From NCBI GenBank assembly GCA_900618795.1, contig UYJD01000007.1, forward strand, positions 1,359,182 through 1,423,181: DNA of 64,000 bases. The letters run 5' to 3'. Under the pieces are notes generated by a model that did no database searches, had not been told where the DNA came from, and saw only the letters and a list, made by a program, of their open reading frames with translations. Both the position numbers and the translations under genes were made by a program. The DNA is from Cyanodermella asteris. Lineage: Eukaryota > Ascomycota > Lecanoromycetes > Ostropales > Stictidaceae. This document shows, piece after piece, positions 21,516 through 32,130 of this stretch (position 1 is its first letter; each line of letters opens with the position of its first letter).

Positions 21516-23027
21516 ATGTCGCTGCAAATAGCACTTCAGAACCAGTCGTCGAGCAGCAGGGTGTACGTCTACATCACCGGCACGGCGATTGATAATGGCA
21601 GCAAGCTTTATCTTCTGCAAGCCGACGGTAGGACTCCTTACTATCCAGATTCACCATCGTCGACTGTCCAGCCATTGCAAGCAGATTGTGCAATTCCTCT
21701 AGGCGGTCCCGGCTCGACGGTCTATGTCACAATCCCCCATCTTGCAGGAGCACGCTTGTGGGTCGTCGAGGACGACACGCTCAGCTTCTACTTGAACCCC
21801 GGACCCGGTCTCGTCGAACCGTCAGCAGTTAACCCCTCTGATGCTAATGCCAACAAGAACTGGGGTTTCTGTGAATTCACCTTCAACAGTGATCAGCTCT
21901 ACACAAACATCAGCTACGTTGACTTTGTCAGCAAGATCCCAATAGCACTGACCCTTACCGACACCTCCAATCAGACTCAGCATGTATCAGGCATGTCTGC
22001 TGATGGCTTTTCGAAGGTAGTCGCCGCTCTCCAGCAACAGAGCGCCGCAGACGGTCAGCCGTGGAGCTCCCTTGTCTGCAACAATCTCCGCATCCTCAGT
22101 CCCAACAGCTACATTGGCCAGAACGGAAACGCGTTCAATGGATATTTTGCCGATTACGTCAATCAGTGCTGGCAGAAGTATTCTGGCGCTAATCTGACCG
22201 TGAACACGCAGGCACAATGGGGTGTAGTCCAGGGTAGAAGCGCCAGCAATACCCTTAGTTTCGGTTCCATGAGCTTTGCTCAACCAAGTGCCGCGGACAT
22301 CTTCTCCAACAGCAGCGGTCCTTTCGCTGGCGGCCCGCAGGTCGCCGCTGAGCAGCTCAACATCGGCGCTCGCCTTGCAGCTGCTCTGAACCGCAGCACT
22401 CTGCTCAATGTCGATAACCAGCCCGACGGAGGCAACCCATCGCAGTACTACCAATCGAGTCCCACCAACCACTATGCTCGCATTCTCCACCAGACAAATC
22501 TCGACGGTAAAGGTTACGCCTTCCCCTATGATGACGTTATTCCATCGGGCGGAAGTGACCAATCCGGATACCTGTCCGCCGGGAATCCTCAATTGTGGAC
22601 GGTGACATTTGGTGGCAACAATGCTTCTGCTGATATGAAGCTCGCGGCAAGGAGGCAAGCAGCACTCAAATCCGAAGCGGCAGAAATAAAAGGTCTGACC
22701 ATCGCTGAGCAGCTGAAGAAGAGCAAGGCAGGCAAGCCGGCGACCAAGCCTGACCCAGCTCAGCCGCCGAAGAAGGGTGAGAAGCCCGCACCTTCGACCA
22801 GCAAGCCTCCGGCTGCCCAACCGGCGAAGCATCACGGCAAGCCTCATGGCAAGCCATCAGGCAGTTGGAAATTCGCCATGTTCAAATCGAAAGGAAAGAG
22901 GGACCTCGAGGATGAGCCCGAGGCACCTGAAGATGCAGCCAAGGCCGAGGAGCCGGTTCCGGAAAAGGGCAGCATCAAGAATTCGTTAAAGGACCTTTTC
23001 ACGCGCTGTTTCTCGAAAAGAAAGTGA
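21516..23027 (+). CDS. GH64-type beta-1,3-glucanase
   Basis: A 503-residue single-exon protein of glycoside hydrolase family 64 (thaumatin-like fold). These enzymes cut beta-1,3-glucan, releasing mainly pentaose. The two catalytic acids are visible at the family spacing of 16 residues: Glu120 in WGFCEFTF and Asp136 in NISYVDFV. The catalytic domain runs to about residue 385. A Lys/Pro-rich linker follows (KPATKPDPAQPPKKGEKPAP) and a charged tail ending FSKRK, which is not usual for a secreted enzyme. There is no signal peptide from the ATG chosen (MSLQIALQNQ), the only ATG before the first beta strand. The protein may therefore leave by another route or act on the cell's own wall from inside vesicles. 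The basic tail resembles a membrane- or nucleus-directed anchor, but this is inference. Confidence 0.88.
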   Translation: MSLQIALQNQSSSSRVYVYITGTAIDNGSKLYLLQADGRTPYYPDSPSSTVQPLQADCAIPLGGPGSTVYVTIPHLAGARLWVVEDDTLSFYLNPGPGLVEPSAVNPSDANANKNWGFCEFTFNSDQLYTNISYVDFVSKIPIALTLTDTSNQTQHVSGMSADGFSKVVAALQQQSAADGQPWSSLVCNNLRILSPNSYIGQNGNAFNGYFADYVNQCWQKYSGANLTVNTQAQWGVVQGRSASNTLSFGSMSFAQPSAADIFSNSSGPFAGGPQVAAEQLNIGARLAAALNRSTLLNVDNQPDGGNPSQYYQSSPTNHYARILHQTNLDGKGYAFPYDDVIPSGGSDQSGYLSAGNPQLWTVTFGGNNASADMKLAARRQAALKSEAAEIKGLTIAEQLKKSKAGKPATKPDPAQPPKKGEKPAPSTSKPPAAQPAKHHGKPHGKPSGSWKFAMFKSKGKRDLEDEPEAPEDAAKAEEPVPEKGSIKNSLKDLFTRCFSKRK

Positions 23028-23891
23028 GCGGTCGAAGTGGTATCTGTACCTGGCGCAAAGCGTTCATTTGAAGGCAGGACAATGGCTGGAAGCCCAGGTA
23101 CATAGCTGGGGTCATTCGAGGAGGGCATTGGCGTGTTTATAAGTCAGACTGTCGCTCGAGATAGCTATTCGTATGCATTGCTTGACATTCGGCAAAGTGT
23201 TCAGCGACATTGTGAGCTTTCCGGCATTCGACCAGGGCCGGCAAATAGGCGGTAAAGTCGAACACAGCCGGCTGGAGGATGTTAATGACCTTCGTAAGCC
23301 TATCGCCTCGGCATCGGCTCGAATCCTGTTTGTCAAACGTTGAGGCTGCCGATCGCTTGCAGGCCGCCGGTAGATCGGAAATCAACCCTATATCCCGTGG
23401 AGTCGAAACCTGCATCGGTGATCAATTTGACACAGAGCACCACCTTACATGATGAATTGAAGCATTGCAGCGCAGTGTAGATGCAATGTCGGCCGAAAGC
23501 AACAGAGTGGAGTGAGAAGATCTCCCGCACAAGCCGCAATCGCTGACAGGCCGATCACGACATGTCTGCGGAACTGTTCCTGCCTGTAAATCTTATTATT
23601 AAGGTCGGATAAGTCCCACCTGTCAATCAGCCTTCAGGGAGGTCCGGAAAAGACCCCCGTGAGTCAGATACAACATCAGCGAGCTGAGAGGGCAAATGTA
23701 ACGCATTCGTGCGGGCCATCTTTGTTTCGCCTTCTCGCTCTGCTGAGCAAAGTCACAGAATAGCTGCTGAATGTTGTCCGCGGACACTGGATCCACTTTC
23801 TTGCATTAGTTGTTGGAACTCTTGAGATATAGGCCGAACGATCGATTTCTCTGTTTTAATTCGCAGTCACTCACACGCCTACGCCGCAAAG
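23028..23891. other. Intergenic, nothing recognised
   Basis: The 3' flank of the glucanase and the upstream region of the drug transporter. No convincing frame, repeat or RNA gene is seen. Confidence 0.5.
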
Positions 23892-25803
23892 ATGTCGTCC
23901 ACCGAGGTGATTGAAATGGAGGCTCCGATGACAGTTGAGAAAGCAACAAAAACCGACCACGCCCAGCGTCAATTCGGAGCCTCGAGACGATGCAACGAGT
24001 CCCGACCCAAATGCCCGCCCAGCATGCTTCCGCTCAACAGTTCAAGAGATCCTTTTCATCCTCACGGCCACCATGGGCATCGCAATGGCAAGCCTACTCG
24101 GCGGCTCAGTCATCGTCATCACCTCCTTCATCGGCGCCGATCTCAACATGTCAACATCCGAAATCACCTGGATCTCAGCCTCCTCATCGTGAGTCGGAAC
24201 CCGAGAGACGCAATGCCCAAAAGGACCCCAGATATATACCGACGATGGTCGTAGCCTGACATCTGGAGCTTTCCTCCTCTTCTTCGGCAAACTCGCCGAC
24301 CTCCTCGGCCGCCGCACCATGTTCATCGGCTCCCTGTTCCTCTTCACCGTCTTCGCCCTCGGAACCGGATTCTCCAAGAACGGCATCACGCTCGACATCA
24401 TGAACGCGGTCATGGGCCTGCCTTGCGCCGCCGCCATCCCCGCCAGTCAGGGCATCCTCGGTAGCATCTACGAGAAGCCGTCGAAACGCAAAAACTACGC
24501 TTTTGCGTGCTTTTCCGCCGGCAATCCGCTGGGTTTCGTCATCGGGTCGCTGTTTTCGGGTGTTGCGACGCAGTTGTTTAATTGGAGGGCGAGTTTCTTC
24601 TTGCTGGCGATCATCTATCTCGTGATCACGGTCATCGCGTGGTTTACGGTGCCGGCAGATGAGAGTGATAAGTTGCCGTTTACGGTGGAGACGCTGAGAC
24701 AGTTTGATGTTGTGGGGGCGGCGTTGTGTATCCTTGGAATTGGCTTCTTTTCCACCGGTGTCAGGTAAGGAGATCTCATGCAATAGAAATTGAAGTTTAC
24801 TAACCCCGGCGTGTAGTATTGGCCCGGATGGACCCGAAGGGTGGACGACGCCTTATGTGATCGTTTTCATTGTCATTGGGATCCTTTTGATGGCAGCGTT
24901 CGTCTGGTGGAAAAATCGTTTCGAGTATCCGCTCATGCCCATGAGCGTCTGGCGGGATCGAGAGTTCTCTCTGGTAGGTGGCTCGAGGACCCCTCGACTT
25001 CTGCGGAATAGCTAATTCGATGCAGCTCGTCGCCATTCTTCTCATCGGCTTCATTGGATTTCAGCCGATGGACTTCTTCATCGCACTCTACTTTCAGGTC
25101 GTGTCGCGGTACTCAGCTCTAATGACTGCCGTACATTTGCTTCCTATGGTTGTTAGCGGCATAATCATGAACGTGAGTACCTCGGATTTGGCGTACTCGA
25201 GTTGTGCTGACCATGCTTCACAGATCATCGCAGGTCTGGTCTTGCATCGCCTCTCGAACAAGATCCTCATGAGTATCGGTGCCTCTGCGTACATCGTCGC
25301 TTTCCTCCTCGCAGCTGTCCAGCGTTCCTGGGACTCGTACTGGGCATTCTCGTTCCCCGCCCTCTGTCTCGTGGTCATCGGCGCCGACTTCCAATTCAAT
25401 GTCGTCAACGTACGTTTGTCCTCCTCCCATTGTTCNNNNNNNNNNNNNNNNNNNNNNNNNCCCCCCCCCCCCCCCCCGCCCCGGAGGCCTCGTAGAAAAA
25501 ACTGACATCTCGAACCCGCAGATGTACGTCCTCTCCTCACTTCCAAGAAACCAGCAATCGACGGCTGGATCGATCTTCCAAACGGTCACAAAGCTGGCTG
25601 GCACGATCGGCATCGCGGTCGGCACTGCCATATTCCGTGGCATCGAGGAGAACCCCGCCACGAGCGGCTACTATGCCAGCGATGCCTTTGAGCCGTATTC
25701 CGGCGTCTTCTGGTTTGCTACTGCCACCGCGGCCATCGGGGTTGTGCTGGTTCCGTTCTTGAGGATAGAGACGCAGGGCGGGAGCGAAAAGAAACGAGCT
25801 TGA
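23892..25803 (+). CDS. DHA2-type MFS transporter with a frame break
   Basis: Six exons: 23892-24188, 24255-24764, 24817-24973, 25026-25172, 25224-25409 and 25522-25803. The first four introns are 66, 52, 52 and 51 bp; the fifth (25410-25521) holds the N gap. All junctions keep one frame, and intron 2 shows a TACTAAC branch site. The product has about 14 hydrophobic segments and fits the DHA2 drug/H+ antiporter group: SLLGGSVIVITSF in helix 1, GKLADLLGRR in the first loop, and ASQGILGSIYEKPSKRKNY. It would export toxic compounds or metabolites. The ATG at 23892 is one base out of frame with the rest of exon 1. The two frames agree if the A5 run near 23945-23951 is one base too long, so either the assembly has a homopolymer error or the gene is newly broken. 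Confidence 0.8.
25436..25477. other. Assembly gap (25 N) followed by C17
   Basis: Ns fill 25436-25460 and are followed at once by seventeen Cs. The gap lies wholly inside the last intron of the drug transporter, so the coding sequence is not affected. The C tract probably stopped sequencing or assembly. Confidence 0.95.
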
Positions 25804-26707
25804 GGCTCGGATTGAAGTGCCAACGGGGAGATGTTTCTATGCTATATGACGAGGACCTGCTCCAGTAAGTAGTCCCGTTCCCCAATTTTCGTGGGGCTGC
25901 TTGCCGACCAGCTATTCAAGATTGCTTCATGCTTTCCCTCATACCTCTTTGCAGCTGCCGGGATCGTGTTCAAAATGTCCTCAATGTATGCATGGCTTCA
26001 TGTGCCACTGGACTTGAGCTTACGAAGAAAGCCGGTTATCAGCTCCTCCGCAGCTCAGGCTGATCATAACAGCGATGCTGCAGCATGTCTTCTCAACGTT
26101 CAGACATAGGAGCGGGGCGGATATCTGAATCTACAGGCTGGTCTCCGAGACTGAAAGTCCAGTTTGACAATGCGGTGCCGAGTTGCTGTTGCGTGGAACC
26201 TTTACAGATGCATTGTTGACGTCACGAGCACATATGTCCTTGATGATTGAAGCAGCAGCTGGGGCTTGCGGGTTGAAATCTGCCTCAATCCACCATTCAT
26301 CTAATCAAATAGTTCGACGGAAGAATCAGTGTAGTTTCCTGGGGACAAACCTTGAGCAACAGGCTGACTGAAGATAGCAAGACAATGGGTGGTCGTCTCG
26401 AATGTGCTTCAGATTACCGTACGATGGATTGAGATGTTCGACGAGATCTTATCCCGGATTGATGGTCGGTTGTGCTTGCAATTTGCATGAAATTGATCAG
26501 TGGGTCGTCGAACTAACATAAAGCACCAATGAGGTCAGAAGCAGCGAGTGGATGTTCGTTAAACTAATTCATATACACATTTCGCATAACGACCTATCAA
26601 GCGGTCAAGTGCCGCCAGATCCTGGTGATCCTGCACTCATGCCAGTAAAACAACCGCTAATCCATCATAGCGCCTTCATCACCATCGCAGAGGCTCAAAT
26701 GACAGTG
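25804..26707. other. Convergent intergenic region
   Basis: 3' flanks of the drug transporter (plus) and the surface protein (minus). No gene or repeat recognised. Confidence 0.5.
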
Positions 26708-29142
26708 TCAGATGGCTTCGCCGACACCATGCCCATGTCCATCACCGTAAACATCATCAAAAGTAGTGTCCGTCCACCTCCCATACCTAGGATCAAACCC
26801 ACTAGACCCACTCGACCTCCGTCCCGAGTGCCGTGCCCCATACTTCTCGAAAATCGGCTCCTCCACGTTCCCTTCGCCCCAGCTCGCATCGTAGCCTCCC
26901 GCTCCATAGTACCCCGAATCGCCCTGCCCAGCATCTCTAATACCGCCACTACCGGCATTCTTCGATTCGTTCTCGACTGCCGCATGTCGATGATCCAACT
27001 CATGGTGGTCCGAGCGAGAGTATGTGCCCGAAGGCCCGCGCTGATGCACGGCCTTCTCATCGCTACCACTACTCGTTCCCTTAGCCATTTCCGGCCTGCG
27101 CAAGTTTCCGCTGGACGAGTTTCGGCGGATGGCGTTGTCATCCCAGGGCGTGGGTATCGCGCGCGCGGACACCCATGACTCGACGCTGCTGTCGGCACCT
27201 GTCTCGCCGGGCCCGTAGACTGGATATCCGTAGCCGTGGTGATCGGAGAGCTGACTGTCTCGTCCGACGCCGAATGCTGCGCTGCGATCGCTGCCGGGTG
27301 CGGTCCCGGGTTTTGTGGGAATGGCGTTGTTGACATTGGGATTAGAGCCTGCTCGCTGTCGCTCACGGGATCGATGGTCGAGCGCGGGTCCCACTCGTGG
27401 GCTGTGGCGGGGACTACCATCGCGAGCGAACCTTGCAGACGAATACGCTGGATCTGCCGAGTCCTCGAATGCGTGACCGTGAGGTGTGGTATTCGTCGAT
27501 TCCACGTTCTCACGCGATTTGTTCCAGCTAGCACGTTTAGGACTTCGTGGTGGGATGGCGAACTCCTCGGTCGTTGCGTAGGGAGGGGTGTATGTATACG
27601 AATGTGCTGCGGGTTCGTCGAAACTACTGCGGCTCATTCGCCGAGGACTGCGTTCCGGAATTTCGGGGGCGGCCGTCTGCGCTTGGTGGTCGAGGTAGTG
27701 TAGTGAGCGGCGTTGGAGCGATGCGCTCTGTGCGGGCGTGGGAGATGAGATGACGCCGTGCTGGGCTGTGTTGGAGAATCTACTGACAGCAGCGATTAAA
27801 GGCTGCGACTCGGACGCGGAACGAACCCGATTTGACTGCTGCAGAGGTTCCGACCAAGCTGTCGAGGTTCCGGTGTCGATATCAGAGGCATGCGAGTGAG
27901 GCTCGAAAGAAGGAGCGTTCAGAGCTTGCGGCTCAAAGTCTGTGGTCAGCGGATGCGACTTTGCCTGCTCTGTCGAGGGATGCTCGGTAGCATGCGACTT
28001 TTGTGAGAGCCCAAAGTCGAATCCTAGCGGTGTTTGTGGTCTTCTCGGCCTGGTCGGGAGGACGGCCGGTTCATCCTGGATAGACCCGTTCGAGCTCCTG
28101 ACACTGCGATATGATTCACGTTAGGCGTTTGCCCATGTAGAAGAGGGTTCGACGGATGTGAGGAGAGCGGAGACGTGGCGGTCGGATCAGGTAGTTGCGC
28201 CGAAGGCGAGACAAACGGATCTGATCGCCTCGCATAGGTGCGAGAGTCTCGCGACAATCTCCGATTGTGTGCATGTTCCGAATCGCTGCTCGCAAGAGCT
28301 GCTGCTGCTGCTCCAATCCCGACCCCAGCGCCAATTGCTGCGTCAGACGTATCGATTTTTAGGGGATTCGAGTCTCGATGTCGAGATGATATCGATGGTG
28401 GTGACCCTACTGGCTTGCGCGCAGGCACTTTGCCACTGTAGCGGCGGTCGCCAAGTGAGCGTCTGCCTGGCATAATCTCTCCATCATGCGGGTAGCTCTC
28501 ATGAGGGGATCTTGCTGTGCCTGACGTTCTCCTCGCACCAACGCCCGCAGCGGTGTACGGGTCTCCTCCTGCTGCAAAGGCCGGGTGGTCAGAGATGTCA
28601 GGACCGTGCACATCCTCGTCGAGCTGCGTTATGCTATGCTTGGGGGCTTTCTCGTACCCTCCGTGTTCTGTCATCTCTTGCTTGGGCGCAGTGGGCGCGC
28701 CAATGTAGCCATGATGGCTGTTATTGCCGTGATACCACTCTCCCGCCTGCAATGGGGAAGTTACTGATTTTGCCTCGACTTCATCGTTGCGCGCCCTTCG
28801 CCTCTTCCGTCTGCGGATGCAAAGCCAAATTCCGAGGGCGATGAGGGCGAGCAGCAGTGACCCCAGAACTGAACAGATGATGATGATTGTGTCGCGTGTG
28901 CCTTTGCTCAGATCCCAGTCTGCGGTAGCCGCTGCTGCAGCAGTCGGAGTTGACGAGATGGTCGAAGAAGATGCTGGACCCGACGAGCTTGATGTCGACG
29001 ATGCAGACGTAGTTGTTGGTGCTGATGTTGTTGAAGCTGACGATGAACTCACAGCAGTGGCTGTCCCAAGTTCAGCGGCGACGGACTGCACAGCGCTGAG
29101 AAAGGCGTCTAGAGGGTTGGTCGATGAAGTAGCTTCTGCCAT
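26708..29142 (-). CDS. Single-pass Ser/Thr-rich surface protein
   Basis: Two exons. Exon 1 runs from the ATG at 29142 to about 28217. Exon 2 runs from 28103 to the stop at 26708 and stays open upstream of its own first ATG as far as the acceptor. The acceptor (CTAAC, then ATCGCAG ending at 28104) is clear. The donor could be GTTTGT at 28216 or a GTC-type site closer in; all keep the frame. With the first choice the protein has about 773 residues. It has a Ser/Thr/Ala-rich outer domain (1-80), one membrane helix (about 85-109, TIIIICSVLGSLLLALIALG), a stop-transfer cluster RRRKRRR, and a long disordered cytoplasmic tail rich in Ser, Pro, His and Gly. This layout is that of cell-wall stress sensors of the WSC/Mid2 kind, but no WSC cysteine domain or signal peptide is seen, so function is open. 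Confidence 0.7.
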
Positions 29143-30187
29143 GGTCGGGATAGTTTCGAATGTCAGTCCAATTCCCAGCCACAAGCAGAGAAGCACTTTC
29201 AATGACGAAGCAGACTGCGTAGCAGAGGCAAAAGAGTCGGCTGCACTAATCGCAAGACGGCAACGAGCAGGCAAACAAGCTATGACTTGACATATTGAGG
29301 TATAATGAGAAAACAAGAAGAGAAGGATGGAGAGAGGGAGCGTGCGTCAGTATTTCACAATGAGGTAGCCAAAGCCGCCTCATGTTCAGTAAACCGTCTC
29401 TATTCTGGGGGAGCCGTTGCCCCGCCGCCGGCAAACAAGCTTACGGCTTAGCGATATCGTATGCTGGCATGAACAGGCATCGTGGAGCTGCCAGTAGCGA
29501 TGTCAGTGGTCGAGCCGGGGTGTGAGGGTTGGGCGCCATGTCGAGCCGGGATGTGTGTTCGACACTTCCCAGTTTCATGTCAAATCCAGTGTTGATCGCT
29601 GCCGTGTTGGGACAAGCCGTTTGCACCGCCACTTTGTGTCGCCACACTGCTGCCGATCACGTGGCGTCTGTGGCGTTCGAGACTGGATGAACATAGTGGA
29701 GGCTGTGCTGTCGAACAGCAGATAGTAGCAATTCACGATGCCGCAGGAAGGACGCGTCCAGGCTGCAGCGGTAGGACAAGTTTACCGGCGAGCAAATGGT
29801 GAGCTGATTGCAAAGGTAGGACCTTACACCCAACGCCACCCAGTTTCTATACCAAAGCAATACCCGAGACACTCCCTGAACACTACCCACGTAAAACTCA
29901 AATTAAGAATTCTGAACACAAACGTCTATAGCCCAAACGCAACTCCAGCCCCGTCTATATTGTCGTAAATGCCCAAACGCCTTGCTATGCCGCAAAATGC
30001 TCGAGCGAGCACGCAATCATCCCACAACTTGATGCCAACCATCTGACAGGCTACGCAAGCTGTTCATTGAATATATCTGAGGCTCTGCACTCAACGCATA
30101 TCTCGGCGTTCGTCTCATATCCCTAGGCTCCTGGTTCACGATTTAGTCTGGCGTCCTTGGCCGGCACCTCAAGTACCCATGTCTCAG
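29143..30187. other. Intergenic, nothing recognised
   Basis: Upstream flank of the surface protein and 3' flank of Pex20. Small frames only; no domain, repeat or RNA gene seen. Confidence 0.5.
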
Positions 30188-31716
30188 TCATACCAGCGCA
30201 TCTCCCGTCGAGTATCTGTCCTCGGTAAGTGACATTGTAGGTTTGTTGGCGCCGTGAGGATAGGCAGGTCCACCAGGGTGCAGCGCCTGGGCAGTCTGAA
30301 TGCACAGGGAACAAGTCAGTCGGCCGGCTGGAACGCTTTGAGGATATAACGATCTGTAGAAGAGGGAAGGATGAAGGATGAAATGGGCTGAGGAGGCTAC
30401 ATGAGAAAATGCCGCTGGAGAAAACGGGCAGTATTTGTGTTCAGATTTGTTTTTGTATTGACAATTTTACGGCCATCGATCAATCCCAAACTCGTGTAGA
30501 AAATTCCCCACGGCTGCCGTGATCAGGCTCCTGATTTTGACTCACCTCGACAAACCTCTCGCCGTCCACGCGGACTTCTTTATCTCTCAGCTGCCTCATC
30601 AACGTCATGAAATTGCTCTTTGCAAACTTGTCGCTCTGCTCGTGCTTCAGGTGGTCCAGAAGCTGGCCGGCCGTCCGCGAAAGTTCGTCTGCTTCCACGT
30701 CGGGCATTGCCGCCTCTTGCTGTGTCTGCTCCTCAAGAGTTTGCTCTTCCATATTGTACATCGTCGTGGCTGGTGGCTGGTTGTAGAGAGATTGATTCGA
30801 TTCGTTGTGTTGACGCCATACCTCTGGGAGCAATCGACTTTGTTCTTCTCCGATAGCTTGCTCCTCTCTAGATACTTGCTCTTCTATGAAGGAGTCGAAA
30901 TCAAATGACTCCAACGCATCTGGCGGATCCACGCAAGCTTTGCTCATGTCGAAGGTTTCGATCTCGTGAGATTGCTGGCCTTCCGTCGAGCTCTGATGTT
31001 CCTTTTCTTTCCCTTTGCCCGATTGCGCTTGTGCCGGCTGTTCGAACATGGCTGCCGCGTTATCAAACGCCGCCGCAAATGCCGCATCGTCGAATTGGTC
31101 GACTTGCTGAACGTCCTTCGCCACAACCCCACGATCAGCGAACCCCACCTCCGTGTGACCAAGTGTCGAATACGAGTTCATCCCCATGTACGATGACTGT
31201 CCAAATGTGCCGCCGAACGGAGCTTGTGCATGCATCGGCGGGGGCGTGGCCGTCTTCTCCTGTCGCATGAACTCTGTATGCCATGGCCCGGGGCTACTTC
31301 GCTGCAGAGGCGCTTCATGTCTGAAATGCGCCGCGGGGATAGGCGACTGTCTCGCTTCGTGCAGACTCAGCTGTTGAAAGTCCGTAGCCCATGCGGGAAG
31401 GCCAGGTTGGGGTCGAGAATGCTGCAAAGGCGCGGATGAATGGGCGAGAAAAGGTTGAGGAGCGGCGCCCGCCGGCACACCGCGCTGAAAAGCCTCGAAT
31501 TCGGCCTCAGCTTGAGGATTCTGGGATAGAGGACTCGAACGGAAGTTCTGTATGCATTAGCGAGCGAGCTCTCGCGAGCCGCGGAGCAGATCTCGTGCCT
31601 ACCTCGTGCGATGTTCTTCTTGATGACAGGCGGTCTTGCTGTAATGTCCGGTCAACCTGAGAGTGTTTCTGCAAGCTTTGCAAAGCGTTTGACGGTCCGC
31701 ATAATGCTTCTGCCAT
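30188..31716 (-). CDS. pex20: Peroxin 20, PTS2 import co-receptor
   Basis: Three exons (31716-31603, 31547-30546, 30295-30188) give 407 residues. Pex20 helps Pex7 carry PTS2 proteins such as thiolase into peroxisomes in filamentous fungi. The N terminus MAEALCGPSNALQSLQKHSQ is the family hallmark; Cys6 corresponds to the conserved cysteine ubiquitinated for receptor recycling. A Pex14-binding WxxxF motif is visible as WATDF (91-95). The region before the second splice site, LLDHLKHEQSDKFAKSNFMT, is the Pex7-binding part. A GTGAGT donor follows FVE directly. The conserved C-terminal motif ALHPGGPAYP is found 250 bp downstream behind a CAG acceptor, in phase. That intron is unusually long for this genome. 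Without it the protein would end in an unrelated tail, so I prefer the three-exon model. Confidence 0.88.
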
Positions 31717-32130
31717 GGTTGCGAGTAGAGAAAGACGACACGCCGTGAGTATTGAGCAGAGTTGGTGGTGAGAGCTCCGGTTTAGCGGTACACGTTCGCG
31801 CCCCCATGCCTCGGCATGTGATCAAAGAATCGATGTGGCGTTGAGCCCACACTGTCCCACGGTTGCAAGTCTTCACTGACATGAACAACCGCGCAGAGGC
31901 GAGAGAACGTTGCATACTGAAGTCGGAAAAGGCACGATAGTTCCAGCAAGGCCTAGTTTGATTTGCGTACGACGAGTTTCTACCAGCGAAAATTTCCACC
32001 AACATTTGATCCCTAACCAACTCAATCGAACTTCTTCGTATTTCATAAAATCGTCAATCATGAGCAGCGGAAAAGTTAAGTCATCGTCACGGCGTTGCTT
32101 TGCCGGATTTAGATGCTTGAATGTCGTATA
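31717..32130. other. Short intergenic region
   Basis: Promoter of Pex20 and 3' flank of the Zn2Cys6 gene. A 25-codon plus-strand frame from 32059 (MSSGKVKSSSRRC) is too short to call. Confidence 0.5.

Noticed and set aside
21987-22847. Minus-strand frame of 286 codons
   Set aside because: Antisense to the GH64 glucanase; skewed Arg/Leu/Val content typical of a mirror frame.
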